Shown here: positions 11,378-22,437 of the stretch, in pieces
Position numbering within the stretch: the first letter of the stretch is position 1
Layout of the letters: each line of letters opens with the position of its first letter
Assembly (NCBI RefSeq): GCF_000203815.1
Contig: NW_004457736.1
Span: 1,054,001 to 1,118,000 of the forward strand
Source of the DNA: Cavenderia fasciculata
Taxonomy: Eukaryota > Evosea > Eumycetozoa > Acytosteliales > Cavenderiaceae
DNA length: 64,000 nt
Direction: 5' to 3'
Notes under the pieces: model-generated
What the model saw: the letters and a program-made list of their open reading frames with translations, nothing else
Told to the model about the DNA's origin: nothing
Databases searched by the model: none
Position numbers and translations under genes: made by a program

Positions 11378-13876
11378 TTATTCTAGTCTTGGGAATAAAC
11401 CAACAGCACCATATTGAGATAAATCTAGAATGGATTGTTTGAGGGATTGATCTTTTGGATCAAATGGTTCACAGCGTCTGACATGGTATAGGGATACTAT
11501 AGTCTTTAGATCACTGTATTTGATACCATGTCGATACTGTGATTCTAATTGTGGCCATATTTCCTTCCACATTGGAATAAGATCCAATGAATAGAATTGA
11601 TTTTCAAATGTACCAATAAGATGTAGCTTTTCCAATTGTTTCTTGGTTGATTGGTCCAATTGGTCATAGTCGATGGCTGACTTTATCAAATGTTGAAAGA
11701 CAGAGTGACGCTTTTTAATCTCGCGATCCAATATCTTTTGATTGTTGATCGTGAATTCCAACTCTTGAATTTGTTCATCAATGTCTTGTTCTCCGGCAAA
11801 TGTCTTGTGAATCTCTGAAAGGTAGGGGTTGGCAGGTACAAATAATTTAAATGCCCGAGATGGCATAATCGTAAAATTCTCCATATCCTTTTCACCAATC
11901 TCTTCATCTGCATCAACTATTACACTTAATTCTTCAATCCATTCATCTTTTAAATTTAATTCAATTATATTCTAGAAAATTAAAAATTAATTAATTGTTA
12001 TAGTTTTTAAATAAATTATTTGTTTCATCAAACATACCATTTCATATTCAATTAAATGTTTAAATAAATTTGGTAAAGTATTATTATTATTACCGTTATT
12101 ATTATTATAAAGGAATTGAATGAATCGATTTGATAATTTATCACGAGTATAGAAATATTTTGATTTTGAGAATTGGGTCAAGAGATTGTCTATGGGTTGA
12201 TTTAGGATGGTGTCGGCTAATAGATTATGATTTAATATATAGTTGATGAGACCGATAGTGCCTGGGATGACTGTGTAGAGACCTTCGAGTATTTGGTCGC
12301 TCGACAGTCCTACCAGCTTGGCCATTTGGTTGGTGTTTTCAATGATAGTGTTGTGTGAAGGGTTGTTGATGGGATGAATCATCAGTCCTGTTTCAAACAT
12401 ATTGGCGTGAAGGTTAGACTTGCAGTCTGTCAAAAAGTCGATTGATGTCTTTTTCTTGAAACTGGTGCAGAGATGGCTGAGCTTGCGTTGGTCAGCACGT
12501 GCCTGTTGGTCGCCCGACATGGCATAGGTGTAGTAGACCTGGAACTGACGATTAGCCTCTCGCATTAAAAGATCGATTTTGGCACGATTGTCACGTTCGT
12601 TTAGTGCGGCAGCCGTGTCCACAGTGACGGTCTTGAACAACAGGTCATCCCATCGTTCCTCGATGAATGCACGGTACCCTTTAATCGATGCAATGTAATC
12701 TCTACCACTCTTTAACGCTTCCATAACCAAATTAAAAGGATCGGTTGTTATTCTTGGATAATGTGATTGAACATAAATCATTGTATCAGTCACCGAATTT
12801 AACTCTTTCCAATCTTTAACATGTTCTGGTAATTTTATATTATTATTATTATTACTCTTATTATTCTCATTATTATCTATTTGTTGTTGTTTTTCTAATA
12901 AAGTATTTAAACCTTTAAAAATTTCTCTTTCAATGATATCTAGTTCCGAGTTGAAGTATCCGATAGCACCTTGGAGAAGACGGGCTGTCTGTCTGGCACT
13001 GCGGAGTAGTGTACGTTCGTCTTGTTCGGTGGTCCAGTTACTGTTACGCAGTATCTCGTCGAGACTGTGCCAGTGCAAGACGGGGATGATCTCATTGAGC
13101 TTGCACCCAATGTACATGTCCCACTTGGTCATATCCTCGCGCCAATAGAACCGACACCATCGGTGGATAGCCTCGTGCGGCGTCCACTTGTCAATATGAG
13201 CTGGGTTGTACGAAGCAAACTGATCCTCTTGGTGAAACGATGCGTACTGTGGCATCTCCAATTCACCATCCACCCATCTCGACGACTGCTCCATATACTC
13301 TTTAAATATACGTTCTTCCTCTTCCATTCTTTTAACCAATTCTTGATCTCCACTTGCTTCTTTTGATAATATTTGTTTCTTCTTGTTAGAGTTTGAGTTT
13401 AATGATTGTTTTTGTTTTTGTTGGTTGTCTTGGTCTTGTTGTTCTTGGATCTTTGCAACACGATCTTTTCTCTTTAGATGTTCGTAGTCTTCGTTGGGAG
13501 ACATGACACGACGCGACTCGTGATGAGTAAATGACACACCGCTGTTCATTGCCAGCGCCATCGCACGTAGTGTGAATGGACTGGCATTGACCTCTCCCAC
13601 AGGCACGTTCATAAACGATGCAATACCACCATGCATCGTCGTAGTCTGCTTCAAATCACTTGACATTGCAATAATCTTTCTCGCCAACTCGTCTTCTCCC
13701 AGATCCTTGATATAGTTTCTTCGTTCGGCATGTGACTTTGTCTCATACTCTTTTGGTAACATCAACCCTTTGTATTGATTATAATGTTGTGTTGTTGAAT
13801 ATGATCTAATACTACTATAACTACTTGTCCATTTCCTCAAATGACCTATAATCTGTCTTTGTTGGTTTGTGATCAT
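11378..13876 (-). CDS. Unrecognised protein with mitochondrial-type N-terminus
   Basis: Two exons, 12038-13876 and 11378-11971, joined in phase 0 (donor GTATGT, acceptor TTCTAG), giving 810 aa. The first 40 residues lack Asp and Glu, contain several Arg and many Ser/Thr, and include RSYSTTQ. This is what a mitochondrial presequence with an R-x-Y-S type cleavage site looks like. Then come a charged Gln/Lys-rich linker (about 145-180), a Trp/Tyr/His-rich segment (EAIHRWCRFYWRED, VLHWHSLDEIL), a poly-Asn insert and a mainly helical second half. I do not recognise the family. It could be a divergent mitochondrial ribosome or RNA-processing factor, but nothing in the sequence proves this. Confidence 0.72.
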
Positions 13877-14122
13877 CCTTTAATCATATGATTTACACAC
13901 TTAATAGTGAGTGAACGTATGATCATCAAGTTTTCAAAGAGATCGACACTTTATGCCACCAGTTTTAAAATTTAATTATTATTTTTCTTTTTATTATTCA
14001 GAACCAAGACCGGGCCAGTGGACTGTCTCACTTCAGTTTATCTTCAGTGTATCTCGAAGTTACTCAACTCAAAGATAGATAGATATATAGATAGATAACC
14101 TTAACCCAACCCCCCTAGGAGG

Positions 14123-14974
14123 ATGACATTTAAAGAAACAAATGCAATTCATACAATGTGAAGATGAATAAGGCAAAGTGTTCAATCATTTCACTGGCCC
14201 TCAATGCCATCGTAAGCATGATAAGGTGCGATAACCTGAGGAATGGTCGATAATACGTTAACGGACAAATAATGTCTAACCAAAATCAATTTTTATTTAT
14301 TATTATTATTATTATTTTTAGGGATATTGCTAAAAGATTGTTAGATGAGTGTCACAATTTGATGGTGATAGCTAAAAGAAAGACGGTCGGACCAAAAGAA
14401 GTGACAGTAGCAACCAAAGTTACAATTCATGGTAAACTTCAACTTGATACAATCACTCATGGGATTTTGAAATTGAAAATGGTAAAATGAATAATAAGAA
14501 AATCAGTGCCAAATCAGCTGGTCATATTTAAACCAACATGGTACAAACAACAATTAAAAGAGATTGGATGTCAAAGAGTCAGCAAACTTGCTCTTTTCTT
14601 TATTACTGGTGTCATTGATTGTTTGGCACAAAAGGTTATCAATGCTTCTATTGATCAATCTGTACTAGATAAAAAAAATGTAATTACCTTTTTCAAGTAT
14701 TATTCGTTGCTAATCATCATTATCACCTAAATCTCTCTAGAGGCTTAATTCAAATCACATTAGACTTGCATTAGGATGTAATTATGATTTGAATAAGTTG
14801 TTTAAATAGTACGATTGGAGGTGCTGGTCTAGTCGCCCATATGGATCCACCTCTCTCTCTGAAATGGAAGCTTTGGAAAATACTTTTGACCAAAATCTAA
14901 AAATGTTTAATGAAAGGATAAATTATATTCATGATATTTATCAAGAAGATGGAGAAGTAGAAGAGGAGGAATAA
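14123..14974 (+). pseudogene. Decayed histone H2B-H2A doublet without PNKP
   Basis: A third relative of the two fused genes downstream. Pieces in order: an H2B first helix (TNAIHTM, then ISLALNAIVSMI), the H2B core at 14323-14484 (DIAKRLLDECHNLM to ITHGILKLKM), an H2A piece at 14533-14678 (PTWYKQQLKEIG, LALFFITGVIDCLA), the H2A C-terminal helix (NSNHIRLALGCNYDLNKLFK, about 14745-14808) and a docking-like STIGGAGLV segment followed by an acidic tail ending at 14974. The order matches the intact copies, but in-frame stops (for example the TGA at 14488) and frame changes interrupt it. The intron between the H2B and H2A parts of the intact copies is absent. No PNKP sequence follows. It could be transcribed, but not into one histone doublet. 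Confidence 0.65.
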
Positions 14975-15269
14975 TTAATTAATTATTTATAAAAGTACTT
15001 CAAAAAAGGTGATTCATTCATTTGGACTCTGGTTTAAATTTGGAACTTAAAAATAAATAATAATAATAATAATAGATCTGTCATCGCACCTTCGAACCGT
15101 AATTGGAACAGAGGTGGGTTGTTTGTTATTATTTTTAGATTGGTGGGAGAACTCCCTAAGGAGCCTACTTTGGTGCTCAAAGAACAACTCAACTTACGTC
15201 CCTATTTAACAATTGTAGTTACTATAATGTACTGTTGCTGTTATTAAACAAATAAAAGAAAAGAAGGTT

Positions 15270-17796
15270 ATGATGGACTATATAGAATCAGATGCGATAA
15301 CATGTTTGTTAAATCGAATGGAGCCTAGTGTTAGCATCAGTCCTCAATCCATGGATGTGTTAGTTCATATTTCAAGGTAAAAAAGAGACAACTTCGTCAT
15401 CATTAAATTTGCTAAAATTTCATACAATACATTTATTATATTTACTTAAATATGAAAGAGATATAGCTGAAAGAATAATAGAAGAGGCACAATGTATGGT
15501 AGCAAAGGAGAGTAAAAAGACAATCACAGTAAGGGAAATCCAATTCGCTACTAGAATTATACTGGATGGCGCTGTTGCAATGCATGCCATCGTACAAGGC
15601 ATGTTTGCTGTGGAATCTGGTATGTATTGTCAATTCTGACCTGACTACAACAACAAAAACAACAACAACAACAACAACAATAAGCAAACATTAACCATAT
15701 TTATAAATTAACTTTAGGTGGGGAAAAGAAAGAACGTCTCACATTAAAAGTATCATGGTACCAACAGCTATTCGAAGAGATGGGATATAGAACCCAAAAA
15801 CTTGCTCCTCTCTATCTTACTGCTGTTATAGAGTACGTGTTAATAGAGATTCTCGAGCTTTCCTATATGCATGCAATGGAAGAGAAAGAAACGGTAAGAA
15901 GACACAAGATCTTAAGATTGCAATATGTTGCAAAAGAGAGATTGATTCATTGACCTATTCTAACTGTTTGTCTCAATTAATGATCATACAGGAAATCACT
16001 CCAGGTCACATCAGACATATTATATCACGTGATTGGGAATTATTTAAAGTATTCCCACGTTCAAGTGTCATTGCTGGTGCAGGTCTCTTGCGTTATATCG
16101 ATCCCAAAACAGAGGTTATCACTAAATCCAATGATAGTGACGATCAAGAAGATAATAATAGTAGTCACAATGATGATGATGATGATAATCAAGATGATGA
16201 TGATGATGAAGATGATGATGATGATGATGAAGATGATGAAGAAGATGATGATGAACAAGAACAAGAAGTGGAGCAAGAAGATGAAGAAGTTGAGAATCTC
16301 GAACACCTTTTCAGTGAATTGGATCCAAATCTTGAGGGCACTCAAGAGCAGCTTAATAATAACAATAATAATAATAATAATGTTATATTTAAATGTAATG
16401 GACCAACTGAACACCCATTAAAAGTTTGGTGTCAACAAGAATTTGATGAATGTTATTTTTATTTAGAGGAACCAATCTCTAGATCAAAGATTGCAGCATT
16501 TGACATGGACGATACTCTTATCAGAACAAAGTCTGGTGCCAAGTTTGCTCAATCACAATCGGACTGGCTTTTCTGGGATGATAAAGTTCCATCAAAGATT
16601 GCTGAATACTATAGACTTGGATACCAAATTGTAATTGTTACAAATCAAGGTGGTATTGGAATACACGGCAGACACGATCACACCAAATTCTCTCAAGTCA
16701 GTGGAAAGATTCAAGACCTATTTAGATTTTGGAATATGCCATGTATTGCTATTATGGCATGTGATGTCGATGGTTTATGGCGTAAACCAAGTAAATTAAT
16801 GTGGAACTTCCTCGTTGAAGAGTGTACAGATGGTTCTGTATCTATCAACAGTAAAGATTGTATATATGTTGGTGATGCTGCTGGAAGGTATGTTTAAATA
16901 ATATTAATATTTAATTAATATAATATTAAATAATAATGATTGGTTAATAACTAGTATCATTATTTTATATTTAATTAAATCATTTTAATTATATTAGACC
17001 AGACAATTGGAAATCAGGAAAGAAAAAAGATTTTGCATCATCAGATCTTGGATTCGCACTTTCATCTGGTATTGCATTCAAAACTCCAGAAGAATTCTTT
17101 TTAGATGAACCTCCTTTTGTGTTTGATCAGACAGTAGGTGCAAATGGAATCATTTCAAGTGACAAGATACCAAAGGTAGCTACAACAGGTGATATTATCC
17201 AAGGTGGTGCTAATATCATTCCACCATTTCAACGTCAAGAGCTTGTTATTATGGTTGGTCTTCCAGCATCTGGAAAGAGTACATTTACAGAGACTCATTT
17301 TGTTCCAGCTGGCTATAGTCGTGTAAATAGAGATACTCTAAAGACAAAAGAAGCTTGTTATAAGGCTTGTCAATTTGCATTGGATCAAGGTAAATCAGTT
17401 GTAATAGATAATACCAATCCATCAAAAGAAGATAGAAAAGTATTCATAGATATGGCTAAAAAATGTATGTTGTTATTTTTTATTTATATCTAATTATATA
17501 AACCAACTCCCAAACTAACGATCTATCTTTATATTTAATTAATTAAAACTATAGTGGGTTTACCAATTAGATGTTTTAGAATGAATACACCACTCGATTT
17601 GGCACAACATTTAAATTACTTTAGAGAAAGAAAACAAGGTGTCAAACATGTTCCAAATATTGGATACAATATGTTTAACAAATGTTTACAGGAACCTCAA
17701 TTGAATGAAGGAATCGATGAAATCAATCATGTCAATTTCATTCTCAACATCAATCCAAATGATGTCAGCAACTGGAACATTCCAAAACCAAAATAA
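15270..17796 (+). CDS. pnkp: Histone H2B-H2A doublet fused to PNKP
   Basis: Six exons, all phases consistent: 15270-15376, 15459-15619, 15718-15893, 15992-16887, 16998-17464 and 17555-17796, giving 682 aa. Residues 1-90 are an H2B fold (ISPQSMDVLVHISRDIAERI, TITVREIQFATRIILDG, MHAIVQG). About 95-187 is an H2A fold (LAPLYLTAVIEYVLIEILEL, ITPGHIRHII, VIAGAGLLRYID). About 196-255 is Asp/Glu rich. The 3'-phosphatase follows, with HAD motif FDMDDTLI near 317, VTNQGGI near 364 and GDAAGRP. The 5'-kinase has P-loop GLPASGKST near 532 and DNTNPSKEDR. PNKP restores ligatable 5'-phosphate and 3'-OH DNA ends. Animal PNKP has an N-terminal FHA domain; here the histone doublet takes that place. The likely site of action is nuclear chromatin (inference). 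Confidence 0.9.
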
Positions 17797-17816
17797 TTAA
17801 TGTAATTAGATCCAAT

Positions 17817-18375
17817 TTTGTTTATTAACAAAAGATTATTTAAATCTGATTGTTTCACACAACAGAATAAATAAATATTTACCACCATCCACCGTTTCCA
17901 CCATTTCCACCAGCATCACCTCCATTTCCACAGATACCGCCACTACACGCAACTGAATTGAAAGAGTCGTTTGTCACCCCTCTAGAGGTATATTTATAAC
18001 CAGAATGGTTGTTGTTGAATTGGTTACTAATGGAAATAGGTGAAAGTTTTGATAGATTTTCTATTTTTAAAAAAAAATTAGAATAAGAATAGGTTTATAA
18101 ATTAACTATGTATTATTATTAACTTGCTAAATATCATTTCGAAATATATATAGAATTAATAATTATTACCAGGGAAAATAGAAATAAAAATAATAATAAT
18201 TGATAAATCCATAACTTAAATATTAATATTTAGAATCATGAAAAAAAATCGGATTATTCCTGATTTGGATTTCAGCATTATCATAATGGCTTCACCAAAT
18301 AGAATCAACATCCATCCTTATTCATTAATCTTCCCACCTCGACCATTTATGGAAATTAAAAGTTAAATTATTCTT
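17817..18375. repeat. Duplicated block, copy 1 (PNKP 3' flank, Gly-rich gene, flank)
   Basis: Direct repeat of 22438-23030. Matching starts at TTTTGTTTATT just after the PNKP stop, runs through the whole small Gly-rich gene, and ends shortly after the CCACCTCGACCATTTATGG segment. Small indels and substitutions separate the copies. Copy 1 follows PNKP copy 1; copy 2 precedes PNKP copy 2. Confidence 0.85.
17879..18212 (-). CDS. Small secreted Gly-rich peptide ending in Trp-Trp
   Basis: Two exons, 18170-18212 and 17879-18060 (intron 109 bases, GTAATA to AAATAG), giving 74 aa. The first 14 residues (MDLSIIIIFISIFP) look like a short signal peptide. The mature part has an Asn/Ser-rich segment and a Cys-containing, Gly/Asn-repeat C-terminus (ACSGGICGNGGDAGGNGG), closing with two Trp. 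I do not recognise the family. Small Gly- and Cys-rich secreted peptides are common in dictyostelids, so a coat, matrix or signalling role is possible, but this is inference. It is convergent with PNKP copy 1, with stop codons 83 bases apart. Confidence 0.68.
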
Positions 18376-18467
18376 TACCAATCTGTGGATATGATATGTG
18401 ATAACTTTAAAAGACTACTCATTGATTACAAGTGGTTGCACTGAAAGAGTTAAAAAAACTATTTTAT

Positions 18468-21400
18468 TTATAGAATAAATAATAATGAAAAGATAGAGAT
18501 AATCATCATCATCATGATAGAGGATGACGATGGACTGGAAATACTGGTAGCTGATGATACAAGATCAGTAGTGGCACATTCCTGGGTCAGATTTCTATTG
18601 ATGATATGGAATGATGGTTGAATGGTAATTGATTGTCTAAACGATGGTGTTACAGCGACAATAGTAGTGGTGTTGACAGTTCCTCCTGATTCTGATCGAT
18701 AAGAGATGATGTTTGGAAGAGTATCTATCATCGATGCATGTACTAGTTTTCCTTGTAGCAATGCTTCAGATACTGTTGAATCACCAATTAACAGACTAGA
18801 AGTGAGATTATTTGGTGTCTCAAATTTTGAATTGGTCACTGTGTCGTTGCAGATTGATGGATTGGAAATAGAGGTGTGAATCTCAAATTGATTATCTGGT
18901 GAGGCAAATGTCCATCCAGAGATTGTAATATTATACAATACCGATCCGGCAGTATTATTGTATCTCTGACCTGCAAAATATACCTCCTCATTGTCTTGAT
19001 CGACAAGAGTGGCACCGAAAAATATTGATAACCCTTGACCTCTAAATGTGAGACTATTTCCAGCTGTCACTGTCCATCCAGACAATGTTGTTAGATCCAA
19101 AGTACGAACATCAGTATTATTATTATTATTAACTGTATCCTTTTCAACCAATTTCAATAATCCAATTGAATATTTAACTTGATTGTTGAATGAGATTGAT
19201 AATATTGGTTTACTAGCCGTGTCAGTGGTTGATGGTGTGAGGACAATCGATTTGGTGGTATTGGATGATAGTTTAATTCCACATGATGGGCCATCCCATT
19301 GAGGATTAAGATTACAATCACAATTTCCAATCATACAACGACCTCTATCATTACAATTATCTATACAGTTCTCGTTTAATTCTAAATTATACATTAAAAA
19401 ATAAAAATATTAATATTAATCATTTAATTGAGATTATATTATAATTACCTACCTGGATAAGTATGAGAATCACCAGTACTATATAGTGGATTAAAGAAAC
19501 TATTGTAAGCATAAAAGCCATATTGATATTCAACATCTGATACCAAGTTATCAATATAACAATAGAGTTGTGTAGTTGAATTACACATCACAATATTTGG
19601 ACCACTTTCAAATCCTAAAGTAGCCACATAATAGGTAGAGTCTGGTTGTCCACCTACCAACTCTGTCCATGTCATGTTGACTGAATTGATACCGAATACT
19701 TGGTTGGTTGAGAATCCACTTGGAACGACATAGGTGGTGAACGAGACTGTTTTTTGGGAAGAGGAACCATCATTATTGGCTCTCATGATAATGGTAAAGG
19801 TCTGTTCTGATGGATATCTTTCATTCTCATAGGTGTAAATAAAGTATCCGGCTGGAGTAGCTGTCAAATTGACCGATGCACCATTGACAAGAGCAGAGTA
19901 GGTAGTGGCACCTGGCACACCACCAGTTGAACTATAACTAACATTGAAATATGAATTATGTTGAACGATAATAGCATCGGTGTTGGCGACTAATGGATAG
20001 GTGGTGGCGACTGTTGTAGCGGCGACTTGGGTACCATCATTTGTAAACGTTGCAACAATGGTTTGTGTGGAACCAGCAGTCAATGATGAAATGGTACATT
20101 GTGATGTGGATCCTCCAGCTTGGACAGGTTCGCAAGTAACAGCTGTGGAATTAACTGTGAATGTTACAACCGTGTCACTTGGAGCACCACCAATGTACGA
20201 ATATGCAACAGTGACTGTTTTAGTTGTAGCTGATACGACAGTTAACGTTTGACCGCTGATACTAGCGAGTGTTTTAATGGTAGTTGATTGAGTGTACTGA
20301 TACCCATTATTAAGAGTTGTAAAGGATATAGTGTTGGTGGTATCTGGTGTCAATCCACTTATTAAACAAGATGTTGTTGTTGTGAAATTGGCGGGGGTAG
20401 ATGAACAGTTGCTACTGACTTGGTCATTGACTTTGACCGATACAGAGATTGGGAATCTTTGGTCACCTCCAACCAACGCATAGGATAGTGACACAGACTT
20501 TGTTGTTGTGGCTGTCAACGTTGGTATTTGAATGTTGGTGACCGGTTGGTACACGGTTGTAATAACACTCAATACTTTGAGCGAGCTGAATGAGCTGGTA
20601 ACAGCAGACACCGAGAGCGTAATATTCGGTGATCCCGATGCAGCGACCACTGCAGCCAGACCACCGATAGTACACGATGGGCCAGTCACACAACTAGCAT
20701 TTGAACTACTCTCAACTCCATTCACCTTTACAACATACGTTGTCTCTGATCCATATGAACTATCATCCAGAACATAATCAAATGTAACAGAGTCTGCAGT
20801 AGCACCAGTAAAATTGATTGATGTTACATTTGGTGCTAACAAATAAATAAATAAATAAATATTTGTTTAAAAAAGAGATCAAGTAAGTAATCATGGATCG
20901 CTTTGATATTAATATTGATTGATTGATTGATTAATAGTTACCATATGGTAGTTGCATAACTTTAGATACATAGGTACCACCCATATCTTGTGGAACGTAT
21001 AAATTGGGGATTGCGTAGATTCTGATTCCCTTGCCTGGAGTGGGAATGGGAGCTGGAATGGTGACGGTACAGCCAGTGGCTGGACAGTTGGAGGCGAGAG
21101 GGATTCTGGTCCCGATTCCATTGGTACTTGCTTGGTAACTGATTGCATAGCCTGGCATGGAATAGGTGAAATAGTCGGGCATATTACTGGAAAAGCCTGG
21201 AATGGTGATTGTGGTCAGAGTCAAAGTAGTACCATTTTTAAAAACTAATCCATAGGGGCTTGGAACAACCGATGCGTATGCAATATTATCGGGTACCGAT
21301 CCCAATTGAGGACAGTCCACACCATGAAGGGTAGCCGTACCTTGACCACAAGTAGTAGACGTGGCGTAATTAAAGTTGAGTCCGCCACCACCTGCCTGTG

Positions 21401-22008
21401 GCGAGATATTCGTAATCAAGGTATCAAATGCTTCTGAACGCACACACGTTTCTGACACACCAATCAGGACTCTACCAGCATTTGTAGTATCTCCACAATT
21501 CCTATATTATAGTTAGTTAGTCATAGTAATTAGTAAAAGATATAATAGATTGGATAATAATGTAGTGGGTTATGGGGTTAGGGGGCTAGATCGATACATA
21601 CGAGGTTGTGATATGTTTCTCGTAGAATAAGAAATAAGGAAGTGGAGATAATGGAAACTCTGATGTCTGGAATCTATAATAACGATTGATTCCTGGGGAG
21701 AGAGGTACAGACAGACATGTTCCTAGTGGCTCAGAGTTGATAGTGGTTCCAAGAGGCACTGAACATGCATCGTCGAGGTAGTTTGAAACGGTTACTGCAC
21801 CTGAATCGAGAGTGTACTTGTACGATTTTCCCAAACCACTTGTATAACATTGACCGTTGACTACTGACACGACAGAGACTGCAAGTGTCGAACCAGAGCA
21901 ATCATTGTTCGGAAAAGAAGATACAACTATATAGGTTGCATTGATTTGTACAACCAGTACTAATACAAATAATATAGCTATGGTTACTACTCTTTGAAAG
22001 TTGACCAT
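18468..22008 (-). CDS. IPT/TIG-like and EGF-containing cell-surface protein
   Basis: Four exons: 21602-22008, 20942-21501, 19453-20835 and 18468-19381. They close in frame to 1087 aa. A signal peptide is evident (VVTIAILFVLVLVVQINA). The centre is a series of beta-sandwich repeats rich in Thr/Ser/Val with paired Cys (VTFDYVLDDSSYGSETTY, VTVAYSYIGGAPSDTVV), resembling the IPT/TIG or fibronectin-like repeats of dictyostelid surface proteins. Near residue 785 there is an EGF-like module (CIDNCNDRGRCMIGNCDC). It is followed by a domain like the sandwich domain of the D. discoideum ComC family (GWTVTAGNSLTFRGQG, FGATLVDQDNEEVYFAGQRY). The C-terminus is a Ser-rich stretch plus a hydrophobic tail to the last residue, typical of a GPI signal or single anchor. 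An adhesion or recognition role is likely but unproven. Confidence 0.8.
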
Positions 22009-22258
22009 TATTATTATTATTATTATTAGAACTAATATATATTAATTGGTGTGAATGTTCAAAAATAACACTTGTTGTGTACGGTTGTTTGGGGGCTTGC
22101 GTGTAAAACAGAAAAAACAAATCTAACACCATCGATGTGAGGCGCACATGTGCAAGCACGAACGGATCATTTTTGGGTGATCGGTGCTAAGATCAACCCT
22201 GCCCAATTCAATGAAGGCGAACTTCGTAGAACCCACATTTTTTGTTTTTTTGTTCTTT

Positions 22259-22378
22259 ATGCATTCCTGGGGTCAGATTTCTATTGATTTTATGGAATGA
22301 TGGTTGAATGGTAATTGATTGTTTAAACGACGGTGTTACAGCGACAATAGTAGATCGGTAAAAGATGATGATGTTTAA
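22259..22378 (-). pseudogene. Fragment of the IPT/TIG-EGF gene 3' end
   Basis: Matches about 18577-18715 in the last exon of the surface-protein gene, in the same orientation (VAVTPSFKQSITIQPSFH), with roughly 40 internal bases missing. It is a leftover of a duplication, not a gene. Confidence 0.8.
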
Positions 22379-22406
22379 ACAGTAAAGATTGTATATATGT
22401 TGGTGA
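22378..22406 (+). pseudogene. 29-base relic of PNKP exon 4
   Basis: Identical to the PNKP stretch around 16850-16878 that codes NSKDCIYVGD. It lies directly next to the surface-protein fragment and just before Gly-rich copy 2, so PNKP once ended here and most of that copy has been deleted. Confidence 0.7.
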
Positions 22407-22437
22407 ATCACGTTGTAATAAATTTAATATTTAGTTT

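Noticed and set aside
15270-16105. Viral origin of the histone doublet, by analogy with Marseilleviridae doublets
   Set aside because: The order H2B-H2A is the same, but the gene is intron-rich, in ordinary host context, and nothing else viral is present. Independent fusion is equally possible.
16061-16414. Open frames on both strands within the acidic tract of PNKP copy 1
   Set aside because: They are other-frame readings of the GAT/GAA repeats and of the histone/PNKP coding sequence.
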